Source of the DNA: a virus
Strand: one strand, 5' to 3'
IMG/VR virus record: IMGVR_UViG_3300030090_001446
Location: 1-59,573 of that record
Length of the DNA stretch: 59,573 nt
Below the pieces are notes generated by a model. It searched no databases and was not told where the DNA came from. It worked only from the letters and a program-made list of their open reading frames with translations. The translations under genes were made by a program, and so were the position numbers. Shown here one piece after another: positions 29,226-37,968 of the stretch (positions are counted from its first letter, which is position 1; the number at the start of each line of letters is the position of its first letter).

Positions 29226-29379
29226 TATTTTTCCTTATAATCTTTTTGTACATATTATAGGATTAACAGGATGGTTGATTGTAGCATTAATGTGGAATGA
29301 TCGAGCTTTGATTATTATTAATGCTGTATCAATTGCTATCTTAGCTAATGGATTGTTAAATTATTATGTCGTTAAATAG
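29140..29379 (+). CDS. Small membrane protein (DUF6552-like)
   Basis: 79 residues from 29140. WYIKWAASLILLVGMLLTS, HIIGLTGWLIVALMWNDRAL and a third hydrophobic helix follow a pattern I recall from marine alphaproteobacteria and their phages. Three TM segments. Function unknown. Overlaps the cupin gene by 86 nt and terS by 14 nt. Confidence 0.6.
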   Translation: MTPLHTKDWYIKWAASLILLVGMLLTSNNIFPYNLFVHIIGLTGWLIVALMWNDRALIIINAVSIAILANGLLNYYVVK

Positions 29380-29773
29380 TAAACAAGAAAAATTTGCACA
29401 AGCCTATGTACTGCATCGTAATGCAACAGAGGCTGCAAAGGCAGCAGGGTATTCTGAGAAGTCTGCTAATAATCAGGGGTATAGATTATTACAGATAGAT
29501 GAAGTCGTAACCAGAATTGAGGAACTGGAAAGCGAACTTGTTACTGATATTGATGTTGTTGATGAACTGGAATCTCAGTATACCTTTGCTGCTACTCATG
29601 GTCATACCAATAGTGCAATCAAAGCATTAGAACTTTTATCCAGAGTAAGAGGTGCGAAGTCAGATAGAACTACACACCTCTCTACTGAAACAATTGAGCA
29701 AGAAATTGTTAGCTATATGGAAGCTTTAGGTAAAGATAAAATAGATGATCTAATTAAAAAGTGTAAGTTTTAA
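29366..29773 (+). CDS. terS: Terminase small subunit
   Basis: 135 residues. Recognises the packaging site. LNSKQEKFAQAYVLHRNATEAAKAAGYSEKSANNQGYRLL is the Terminase_2 helix-turn-helix; an oligomerising helix and a tail follow. It is last in the rightward block, separated from terL by 26 kb and on the other strand. It converges on 29770..31203 with overlapping stop codons, so no terminator fits between. Confidence 0.9.
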   Translation: MSLNSKQEKFAQAYVLHRNATEAAKAAGYSEKSANNQGYRLLQIDEVVTRIEELESELVTDIDVVDELESQYTFAATHGHTNSAIKALELLSRVRGAKSDRTTHLSTETIEQEIVSYMEALGKDKIDDLIKKCKF

Positions 29774-31203
29774 TCAGGATCAATCCCATAACCACCTTCT
29801 GCTTCCGCAGTAAAGTCCGCAGTAAAGTCAGGATAAAAATCTCCAGGTTCATCAATATAAGAACCTCCTCCATGCCATGCGAATGTTCCTTTAGGTACGT
29901 CCTCATAAGATGCAAAACCTGTTTTAAAGTATGCGTCAACTTCTTCTTTTGACATATCAAAAAAATCTTTTGCTTGATCACCATAAAGGTGATCTGGTAG
30001 TGATGTACTATATGATTGTGGTACTGATTGTGGTACTATACTAGTGAGTCCTTGAGCATCCGCAAATCCTCCAGTATGCGTTAGTCCTCCATACATTACA
30101 TCTCCTCTATCCCTCACTAGATTGAAATCCTCTGGTTGGACAACACCAAACATATCTTCGTGAGTTGGTACAAAGGATTCGCTATATGGGTTGAAAGTTC
30201 CCTCTTCTTGTGCCGCAATAGCTTGTGCTAAGTCAGCTTCCCAACCAGAAGGAAGCTGCCCAAAACCTATATTTTCATCTATAACAGTATATGGATTTCC
30301 TGGTTCCGCATAAGCATCATAGAATACATCAGGGGTAATGCCTAATCCTAATCCAGACGTAGCTAATTCTATTGGACCTGCTAATCCAGGTAAATCTACA
30401 CCTTCTTGTAGAACACTTTCAGGTTCTGTTTTTGGTGGGTCCATAAGATCAGTAACAAAACTAATAAGACCAAGTATAGGCATGAAAGCAGGAAAAAATA
30501 AAGATGCTAGTAATCCTAGTCCAGCAAATGTCCAATCTTTTCCAGTAACTTTTTCTCCCATTGCAGCTTTTACTGCTGGTGTTACCAATGGGGCAACGTG
30601 TTGAGCAGCACCTTTACCTATAAGCTGGGGTAAAGACCCTCTAACCACAGCCGATGTCACACCAGACCCTGTGAGAAATGGACCCACTTTCCCTGTGTAA
30701 GGAGTTTCAAAAGTAAATCCTGATGACCAACTAGGCCAACTAGCATCCCATCGACCTTCTTGTTCACCCATAGCTGCTAGTGGAGAACTTTGTTGAGCAT
30801 ATAAATTTCCTTGTTGATCTGCTAATTCAGGATACATACCTGCTCCAAATGCTGCCTCACCTATCTCAGTTTGAGGAATCAATGATTCTATATCATGTTC
30901 CTCAATAGCTACCTCTGGTATTGACATTGATATAGGTTCTGCATATCCACTCTCAACAACCATTGGATTAGAGACAACATCTGCTTCTCCTAGTTCTTGA
31001 GAAATAATTTGACCATTAGTCTGTCTTCCTATTATAGGTATAATTCCACCTCCCATAACACCACGGGGAAGCTGTATACGTCTAGGCATACGCCTTTGTC
31101 TAGGCTGCATAGCATACATAGCTCTGCGCTGCCTTCTATTAGGTTGTCTCTCTGTAGGTATAAACCCAGCTAATCCACTTTGATCTATAGGAAGTGCGTA
31201 CAT
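29770..31203 (-). CDS. Virion-associated protein, Gly-rich (last late gene)
   Basis: 477 residues, last gene of the leftward block. A basic N terminus (RRQRRAM, RQRRMPRR), then GGGIIPIIGRQTNGQIIS, similar to GLVPLVRRQTNDQVIS in 35785..37956, so the two share a motif. A hydrophobic central part (~220-255) could be membrane-active. Likely an internal or ejected particle protein by place and motif. Not identified further. Confidence 0.6.
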   Translation of the reverse strand: MYALPIDQSGLAGFIPTERQPNRRQRRAMYAMQPRQRRMPRRIQLPRGVMGGGIIPIIGRQTNGQIISQELGEADVVSNPMVVESGYAEPISMSIPEVAIEEHDIESLIPQTEIGEAAFGAGMYPELADQQGNLYAQQSSPLAAMGEQEGRWDASWPSWSSGFTFETPYTGKVGPFLTGSGVTSAVVRGSLPQLIGKGAAQHVAPLVTPAVKAAMGEKVTGKDWTFAGLGLLASLFFPAFMPILGLISFVTDLMDPPKTEPESVLQEGVDLPGLAGPIELATSGLGLGITPDVFYDAYAEPGNPYTVIDENIGFGQLPSGWEADLAQAIAAQEEGTFNPYSESFVPTHEDMFGVVQPEDFNLVRDRGDVMYGGLTHTGGFADAQGLTSIVPQSVPQSYSTSLPDHLYGDQAKDFFDMSKEEVDAYFKTGFASYEDVPKGTFAWHGGGSYIDEPGDFYPDFTADFTAEAEGGYGIDPD

Positions 31204-31583
31204 TATTTATAACTCCATATCCAAGGTCTTGGGTGTGTATCATTAGACATATCGTCTAAATGTATAAACCTACGGTCATGTGCGCCTCTTTGAGCAACAC
31301 CTATACCTGTCATCCCATGTTTAATACCTAATTTTATAAGATCATATGCTACTTCACCAATAGCTGCTATATCTACAGCCCTACCAAATATATGAGGTGA
31401 ATCTTTAACACCTCCTATGGCACTGTTATGTGCAGGATGTCGATAAGCTGAATTAATAATCATTGGCCTGTCTAATTCTGTTCTAATATTAATTAGTTTT
31501 TCCATAAATGAATCATTCATATGGCATTCATCAGTGCCTTTGCATTTCATTTCATCTACAGAAAAATATGGATTGTCAATCAT
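31203..31583 (-). CDS. Peptidase M15 endolysin (D,D- or L,D-carboxypeptidase type)
   Basis: 126 residues. SAYRHPAHNSAIGGVKDSPHIFGRAVDI holds the zinc ligands (H...D of SPHIFGRAVD), and RFIHLDD supplies the last His, as in the M15_3 family. It cuts peptide cross-links of peptidoglycan. There is no signal peptide, so it would need the holin. Start and stop abut its neighbours (31203, 31583). Confidence 0.9.
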   Translation of the reverse strand: MIDNPYFSVDEMKCKGTDECHMNDSFMEKLINIRTELDRPMIINSAYRHPAHNSAIGGVKDSPHIFGRAVDIAAIGEVAYDLIKLGIKHGMTGIGVAQRGAHDRRFIHLDDMSNDTHPRPWIWSYK

Positions 31584-31927
31584 TATTTGTCCTCTACTGG
31601 TGGGTGTTTTCCATTATGCATGTGATAAATTTTACTATTAAAATCTTCAAGCTGTTCTATTTTAGTATGCATTCTTTCTAAAGAACGATGTAGTTTTTCT
31701 CTATTATCAGGTGATAAGATTGTAGATAAAACCCCAATCTTATTTTCAGTTACTTGTGTACTAATATTATTCTTTTCTAATGAATCAAATAATTCATTAA
31801 TATTTTTTTGTATATTCTTTACATCGTCTTCTAATTCTATACATTTTTGACGAGTAACAATAAAGCTTGTCAGTACACTAATAAGCATCCCACCTAATGT
31901 TATTAAAAGTCTTGCGTCCAGTTCCAT
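31583..31927 (-). CDS. TM plus coiled-coil protein (inner-spanin candidate)
   Basis: 114 residues: an N-terminal TM (about 7-24), then a long coiled coil with few breaks and a His/Pro-rich tail. This topology fits inner spanins or small phage membrane adaptors. It is directly next to the endolysin. The small lipoprotein at 28493 may pair with it, although it is on the other strand. Confidence 0.55.
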   Translation of the reverse strand: MELDARLLITLGGMLISVLTSFIVTRQKCIELEDDVKNIQKNINELFDSLEKNNISTQVTENKIGVLSTILSPDNREKLHRSLERMHTKIEQLEDFNSKIYHMHNGKHPPVEDK

Positions 31928-34900
31928 TATTTTTCTTCTTGTTCTTCTATATTACGGGATAAAGAACGACCACCAAAATCGCTTTCAACTTTACGTAAAA
32001 TCTTACGTACCTCAACAAGATCAATTCGATCTTTACGCTCTCTATTTTTATTAGCTTCTCGTATTGTAGAAGTTAAATTTTTACTCAACGATAATCTTGG
32101 AGTATTAAATTGATTTCTTAATATATAGCTCATGTCGTGTTTACTTAGCTGCCCTCTAGCAACTTTATCCATAGCTAAATCTCTTAACTCACGTTGAGAC
32201 ATAAATCCTTTAAAAGAAGTATGAAGTGTAAATATTTGTTGAGCCGCTCCAAATTTTTCTTCAATAGCTTCACGATACATTTTTTCTATAGATTTTAAAT
32301 TAGGTTTTTGAGCAGAAGCGCTAAAGATAGAATTAATTTCTGTCACAACATCGTCATAATCATTTTCAGAATTTCTAGCTAAAGTTCTTGTTGCATAAGT
32401 AATTTGTTTTCTAGGATCAAATTCTCTTTCTTTAATTCCCCAAGAAAACGGATTTATTTGCGCCATAATTTCCCAAGCAGAAACATTTTCTCCTTTTCCC
32501 GCAGCTAAATCAGCACCAGGAACTCCTAGTCTACGTAAATCTTCTCTTAATGTAGTATCTTTAAGACGTAGTTGTTTTTCTCCTGGAAGTGTTCTTTTTA
32601 AAACTCTATCTAATGTTGATAAATATTCATTTGAATCAGCAAAGCCAGACTCAAAAGCTAACTCTCTAATAGGTTTTACAAATCCAGGCTCCACTGTTTT
32701 ATAATAAGCACCTAAAGCGGCCATTGCTTTTTGAGAATTATCAGCATCAGCATAATCATATAAATCTTTTGCTCCTTGTACAGCTAAAGATGTTCCAAAA
32801 AAAGGTTCTAATTGTCTTGAAGCAATACCTGTTATTGTATCAAATAAAGACTCATCTATGTTTCTTCCTTCTCCCATATCTAAAATAAAGGGCATAATAA
32901 AATCTAATGTATATTGATCAGGGTTTGAATAACTATGATTCTGATAATAAATTTTACCTTTATTATCTTTTCTAATTGTTATAGCACCGTTTCTTTCCCA
33001 CTCAGCTAAAGTATTTCTAACTGTTGGCATATATTTTTGTGTATCATTATATAAATTATAAAAGTAAGCACCAGTATAAGCTGAACCTGCAACAACTGCT
33101 TGAGAAGCTAATCGGTTTAATCCTGCATTAACTAATGATTTATTTCCTGTAGCAATTCCTTCTTGTATTTCTTGTCCTGATATTTTAAATAAATTATATT
33201 TATTACGTAAGTTCTCAGCAGGAAAAGCAGCAAAGTTTCCTAAAACAGGAAGACCTCTCATTTTTTCAACAAGAGCAGGTATTCTTGAATAAACAGGAAC
33301 AAGTTGCATAGCTTTCGCAACAGCTTGCTCATCCAATAATTCTTTATCAAATTTAGCTAACGCATTTTGTTCACCTGGAATTATTTTACCACCTAAAAAA
33401 GCATTACTAAACTCTTTTCTTTTTTGTTGTTTTATTTCATCAGAAAAATTATCCCATATTTTAGTTGCCCGTTTTCTTTCCCGAAAAAAAGTTGCCATTT
33501 TAGCAAAATCATCTGTAAACATATACATGTTTTCCAGACCTTTAATTGTTTTATCTATACCAGGAATTTTTTCAACAACATTTTGTCCGCCTGTTCCTAC
33601 AGCAAGAGCAAATTCTTCAGCAATATTGCCACGACCTTTATCTAATTCAGCAAGTCTAGTAAATATTTGATTTAATTCTACTTGACTTCCTTTTAAACCC
33701 ATACGAGCCATCATGTCCCACATCTCTTGTCTAGCTTCAGGATTTTTTATATTTTTTCCATAAAACTCAACAACATCTTTTAGTCCTCCATAGTTACCGC
33801 TACCAATAACATATGAAGCAGCACCTGTGGCGTTACGAATATGAGCATAAGGGTTATAAATAGTTTTAGCTTTTTTTAATCGACCTTGTGCTGCCGATAA
33901 AACATTACCTACGCTTTGTACAAATCCAGACCCAATTCCTTCGTATTTATCAAAAAGTCTAGAATCAAAACCTTCTACTAAATTTTTAATTATAGTTGCT
34001 TGATTTTTATCAATATAAATCTCATTAATATCTTTAGTTAAAATGTTTTTAGTCAATGCAAATGGAGATAAAGCATCAGATACTTTACCCTTTGGATCAA
34101 ATCCTGATACTAATTTAACCATATTTTTAGGTGGTGGTCCATCTGCGTCTGTAATTTTTTTAGCAACTCCTCTAGCTAATAAACTTTCAGCTAATGAAGA
34201 AGCAAGTCTCATTTGAGTAGAAGAGTCTACAATACCTTTAGCAGTTTCTAAAGCTCGAATAGCAGGTTGATTGTTCTTTCCCCAAATAGCCTGTACTGCT
34301 TTAGGTATTTCTTTTCTTTTATCTAAGGGACCAAGCTTTTTTTTCCTGTTCAATACAGAGTTGTATTGTTTTCTAGCAAATTCTTCTACATATTTATCAA
34401 TATCAATTTCAGGTTTTAATTCATCATCTCTTATTAAATTAGCTTTTGTTGCCCATTTTTTATCTTTAGTTGCAGCATCAGCTAATAGTTCTTCTTGTAA
34501 TTCTTGTAGTAAATCAGGCTTGTCTTCAATAAATTTATTAAATGGTTCTTTTCTTGAAGATATATATCTATCATAAATATCTCTAGCATATGGCTTATCA
34601 GGATTATATTTATATTGCCCTTTAATTTTTGCACTAATAAATTTTCCAGCACCAGCAATATCTTGAAGCTGCCCTACAGTTTCTTGCCATTCTTTAATTG
34701 TATTTTGCAACTCAACACTTCTATTTCCTATTGTAGTTAAAGCCTGTCTATTACCTTCCATTGCTTTATTTATTAAAGCTACATCTCCCTCTTGTTGAAA
34801 ATTAGCTTTAATTTCTTTGTCCATTTTAATAGAAATTTTTTCAGCAACTTCTTCTAAAGGCTTTGTTTCTCCAGTTATACGTTCAAAAACTCTAGTACTT

Positions 34901-35772
34901 AGTTCATCACGTTGAGCAGAAGGTATAATATTATTAATTAATGTATTAGTAATCTGTGGAATTTGGCTTATCTTGTCAACAGCTTGTTCTCCTAACCTAG
35001 TTTTACTAAGTTGAGTACCTACACTTTCAGCAACTTCTGAAGATACCTGTTTAATTATTTCAGAACCTAATGCATTTTTTACTGCTTTATATCCTTGACT
35101 AGCAGTAGCCCCTATAATAGGAGCAGCTACGGTTCCCACAACTCCATGTAAAGCTATATCTCCATAGTCTTTTTCTGTTCTTTTGCCAGTAGCTATTTCT
35201 ACATCTTGATTTAAATTTTCACGATAAGCTTCTCCTGCACCTGCTGTTGATCCTTCTACAGCTAAAACTTTTCCTGTTTGTGCTAACCGTTGTCTACCCT
35301 CTTTTGATATTAAAGATTTTATTTTAGCTTCTAATCCTTTTTTAAATCCTAACTTAACTCCCTCTTTGGTAGCTAATCCAGCAGCACCTGCTCCTCCAAA
35401 AGTAAAGAAGGAGGCTAAACCTGAAAGAATATTAAAAGGATCAGTAATACCAGCATATATGTAATCACCAACAGCTTCCCATTCAGATGCAGCACCTTCT
35501 CCAAAATTAGGCATAGCGTCTACTTTATCAACAGCATGTTGATATAAAGTTAATAAATCAGGAGAAAAGTCATTTAGAATTGTACGTGATTGATTAACTG
35601 TAGCACCTAAATTAGCATTAAACCATCGACGTTTAGTTAAAAACGTGTCTACAATTTCTTTAGGATTAGTTGGAGAAGGATTTTCTCCTAATGCTCTTAA
35701 ACTATGATAAGCAGAGGATATAAAATCAGAATCTTTTTGCAATCCTTCATATGTAATATTTTTTTGAGCCAT
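31927..35772 (-). CDS. Large internal virion protein
   Basis: 1281 residues, the largest gene. Helix-rich, with a hydrophobic Gly/Ala segment (about 104-135), coiled-coil stretches and no recognised enzyme motif. Its length and place after the tail genes match ejected core proteins of T7-like phages (gp15/gp16). No lytic-transglycosylase Glu motif was seen. Identified by place and size only. Confidence 0.6.
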   Translation of the reverse strand: MAQKNITYEGLQKDSDFISSAYHSLRALGENPSPTNPKEIVDTFLTKRRWFNANLGATVNQSRTILNDFSPDLLTLYQHAVDKVDAMPNFGEGAASEWEAVGDYIYAGITDPFNILSGLASFFTFGGAGAAGLATKEGVKLGFKKGLEAKIKSLISKEGRQRLAQTGKVLAVEGSTAGAGEAYRENLNQDVEIATGKRTEKDYGDIALHGVVGTVAAPIIGATASQGYKAVKNALGSEIIKQVSSEVAESVGTQLSKTRLGEQAVDKISQIPQITNTLINNIIPSAQRDELSTRVFERITGETKPLEEVAEKISIKMDKEIKANFQQEGDVALINKAMEGNRQALTTIGNRSVELQNTIKEWQETVGQLQDIAGAGKFISAKIKGQYKYNPDKPYARDIYDRYISSRKEPFNKFIEDKPDLLQELQEELLADAATKDKKWATKANLIRDDELKPEIDIDKYVEEFARKQYNSVLNRKKKLGPLDKRKEIPKAVQAIWGKNNQPAIRALETAKGIVDSSTQMRLASSLAESLLARGVAKKITDADGPPPKNMVKLVSGFDPKGKVSDALSPFALTKNILTKDINEIYIDKNQATIIKNLVEGFDSRLFDKYEGIGSGFVQSVGNVLSAAQGRLKKAKTIYNPYAHIRNATGAASYVIGSGNYGGLKDVVEFYGKNIKNPEARQEMWDMMARMGLKGSQVELNQIFTRLAELDKGRGNIAEEFALAVGTGGQNVVEKIPGIDKTIKGLENMYMFTDDFAKMATFFRERKRATKIWDNFSDEIKQQKRKEFSNAFLGGKIIPGEQNALAKFDKELLDEQAVAKAMQLVPVYSRIPALVEKMRGLPVLGNFAAFPAENLRNKYNLFKISGQEIQEGIATGNKSLVNAGLNRLASQAVVAGSAYTGAYFYNLYNDTQKYMPTVRNTLAEWERNGAITIRKDNKGKIYYQNHSYSNPDQYTLDFIMPFILDMGEGRNIDESLFDTITGIASRQLEPFFGTSLAVQGAKDLYDYADADNSQKAMAALGAYYKTVEPGFVKPIRELAFESGFADSNEYLSTLDRVLKRTLPGEKQLRLKDTTLREDLRRLGVPGADLAAGKGENVSAWEIMAQINPFSWGIKEREFDPRKQITYATRTLARNSENDYDDVVTEINSIFSASAQKPNLKSIEKMYREAIEEKFGAAQQIFTLHTSFKGFMSQRELRDLAMDKVARGQLSKHDMSYILRNQFNTPRLSLSKNLTSTIREANKNRERKDRIDLVEVRKILRKVESDFGGRSLSRNIEEQEEK

Positions 35773-35784
35773 ATATTTTACCTA

Positions 35785-37956
35785 CTACTTTTGGTTTTTT
35801 AATTTTGCTGCTTGTTCTTTTATTGAAGTAATACCTTGTTTTAAAGGAACAGGAGCTACTGGCAACTCTTTCTTAGTCTCTTCTTGTTGTCCACCCTTTC
35901 CTACATCTTGGTTTAGCATATTTCTTAAATAGTTTATAGTACTTATATCTATACCTGCTCGTCGCGCTGCCTCTTCAGCTAACCTAAACTCACCACTAGC
36001 CAGTAACGCTTTAAACTCGAAATCACTTAAAAGTTCAGCCTGTGTTTTACCTATCTTCGCTTCTAGATCGGCAATTTCTACATCTAACCTAATAAGTTTT
36101 AAATTAAAATCTCTATTATCTTTTCTATTTTTTCTAGCTCTGTCAAGCCTTGCTATTGTTAATTTATTAAATTCTGCATCATTAAGTATTGATAACTCTT
36201 GCTCTTTTAATTCTGCATTAGTTTTTTGAGTTAATTTTGCTAAATCAAGTTTCTCATCCTCTCTTTCTCCTGTACGCTCTGCCTGAGAAAACGTTTGTTC
36301 TTGTTTTAAAAGGTCTATAGCTTCGTCTGCTTCAGATAATTGTCTTTCAATTGATTCTTTATCTCTTCCAATACCTCTTTTAAAACTTTCAATAGCTGCC
36401 GCATCTCTTTTTTGATCAAGTGCTAACTGACGAGTTTTTAAATCTTTTTCTGATTGCACTAAACTTTCTGCCGTGCGTTTTAGATTTGCACCAAAAGGAG
36501 CAAATTCCCAACCTTCTTTAGGTGTTTGATTCATATTCATCATAGCTATCCACAATCTACTCATTGGAGTAACTTGATCAATATCTGCTTGTTCTCTATC
36601 AAACATAGCACTTTGTTTTTTACCAAGCTGTGCATATTTATCTTCTAATAATTTTCTTTGAATAGCAGCTTCTTTTCTAGCCTCTTCTTTAGCACCTATG
36701 GCTCGTCGAAACCTAGCTTGAGGACTTTCATCAGGGTTTAAAACTCTTTGTAAATGTTGTATATTTAGACTAGGCAAAACATCATGGTGCTTATGAAATT
36801 CTTCTGTGCTTATTACTTGGTCATTTGTTTGTCTTCGTACTAAAGGAACAAGTCCACCATCACGACGAGAAACAAGACCACCTCTTTTTCGTACAGCAGG
36901 TCTTGCTGCTGCTGCTCTCTGACCACCTAACTGACCAAATAAACTACCCACACCTGCTCCTATTGATCCTACAGTAGAAGCTAAATTAGCAAATGGTGAA
37001 GGACCGAATTGAGTAGGTGATTGCCTAACTTCTTGTCTCATAGCAGGGAAACCATATGCTGCTGCTTGCATACGATCAAGAACACTTTCAGGAAAAGCCT
37101 GTTCTTCAAGAAATTCTTTATATGCTTCATCAAGAGCAGTTTGTGTTTGCTGTTGTTGCAATGCTCCTACTCGTTCTATACCTGATAATTCTTTAGCTCG
37201 TTGTCCAAATTCACCAGTAGCTAATCCTGTAAGTCCTTGAGCAGTGGCAGCTTCTCTACCCTTCTGCATTTCAAAAGCTTTTAATCCTCGATCATATGCA
37301 GCCTGTGATCCTTTACGTTGTATGTCACTTAGAAGCTGTCCTTGTCCTCGTAAAGCTTCTGCTTCTAATAAAGCGCCCCTGCTACCCCCAAACGATCCTG
37401 ATTGAATAGCAGCAGCTTGTACTTTAGGTAAAACTTCTTGTTCAAACTTTTGTTGCGCTTCTCTTTTTTCAATATCAACAACAGCTTGTTGAAAAGGAGA
37501 CATAAATTTTTCTGCAACATCTCCTGTAAATTCTTCTGGTTGTCCGCGAATTAAAGCTTCAGCTTCAGCAAAACGATCTGCTGTAATACCTGGACCTGTT
37601 TGAGTTACAGCACGTTCACCTGTAGTAGGATCAATAGATATATCAAATCCTGCAAGACCCGCTAATCCTCTCTGAGCTTCTAACTGTTCAGGAGTAAATT
37701 CAGCAATTGTCGGTCCTGTAAAAGCTTTATAACCACCTGGATCAATAGGTTCACCTGTTACAGGATCAAGAACAAGTTCTCCAGTTTCTTCATCACGAAA
37801 ACCCTCAGTCCGAAGCGTAGCCAGTGCAGCTTCTCGCTCCAGATAGTCTTTCATGAACGGACCAATTTCCTCCGCTAGACGTTCTGTAGCAATCGTTACA
37901 CCACCTGGACGAGCCTGTGGTTGAAAAAATCCTGTTCCTAAAGTTGATGATGCCAT
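35785..37956 (-). CDS. Virion/internal protein, coiled coil
   Basis: 723 residues. The N-terminal half is Gln/Ala-rich and helical. A Gly-rich basic linker (KRGGLVSRRDGGLVPLVRRQ, ~300-330) leads to a long coiled-coil C-terminal half. The RQTN motif is shared with 29770..31203. Probably part of the ejected or internal complex. Not identified by family. Confidence 0.6.
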   Translation of the reverse strand: MASSTLGTGFFQPQARPGGVTIATERLAEEIGPFMKDYLEREAALATLRTEGFRDEETGELVLDPVTGEPIDPGGYKAFTGPTIAEFTPEQLEAQRGLAGLAGFDISIDPTTGERAVTQTGPGITADRFAEAEALIRGQPEEFTGDVAEKFMSPFQQAVVDIEKREAQQKFEQEVLPKVQAAAIQSGSFGGSRGALLEAEALRGQGQLLSDIQRKGSQAAYDRGLKAFEMQKGREAATAQGLTGLATGEFGQRAKELSGIERVGALQQQQTQTALDEAYKEFLEEQAFPESVLDRMQAAAYGFPAMRQEVRQSPTQFGPSPFANLASTVGSIGAGVGSLFGQLGGQRAAAARPAVRKRGGLVSRRDGGLVPLVRRQTNDQVISTEEFHKHHDVLPSLNIQHLQRVLNPDESPQARFRRAIGAKEEARKEAAIQRKLLEDKYAQLGKKQSAMFDREQADIDQVTPMSRLWIAMMNMNQTPKEGWEFAPFGANLKRTAESLVQSEKDLKTRQLALDQKRDAAAIESFKRGIGRDKESIERQLSEADEAIDLLKQEQTFSQAERTGEREDEKLDLAKLTQKTNAELKEQELSILNDAEFNKLTIARLDRARKNRKDNRDFNLKLIRLDVEIADLEAKIGKTQAELLSDFEFKALLASGEFRLAEEAARRAGIDISTINYLRNMLNQDVGKGGQQEETKKELPVAPVPLKQGITSIKEQAAKLKNQK

Positions 37957-37968
37957 CGTATATATCCT

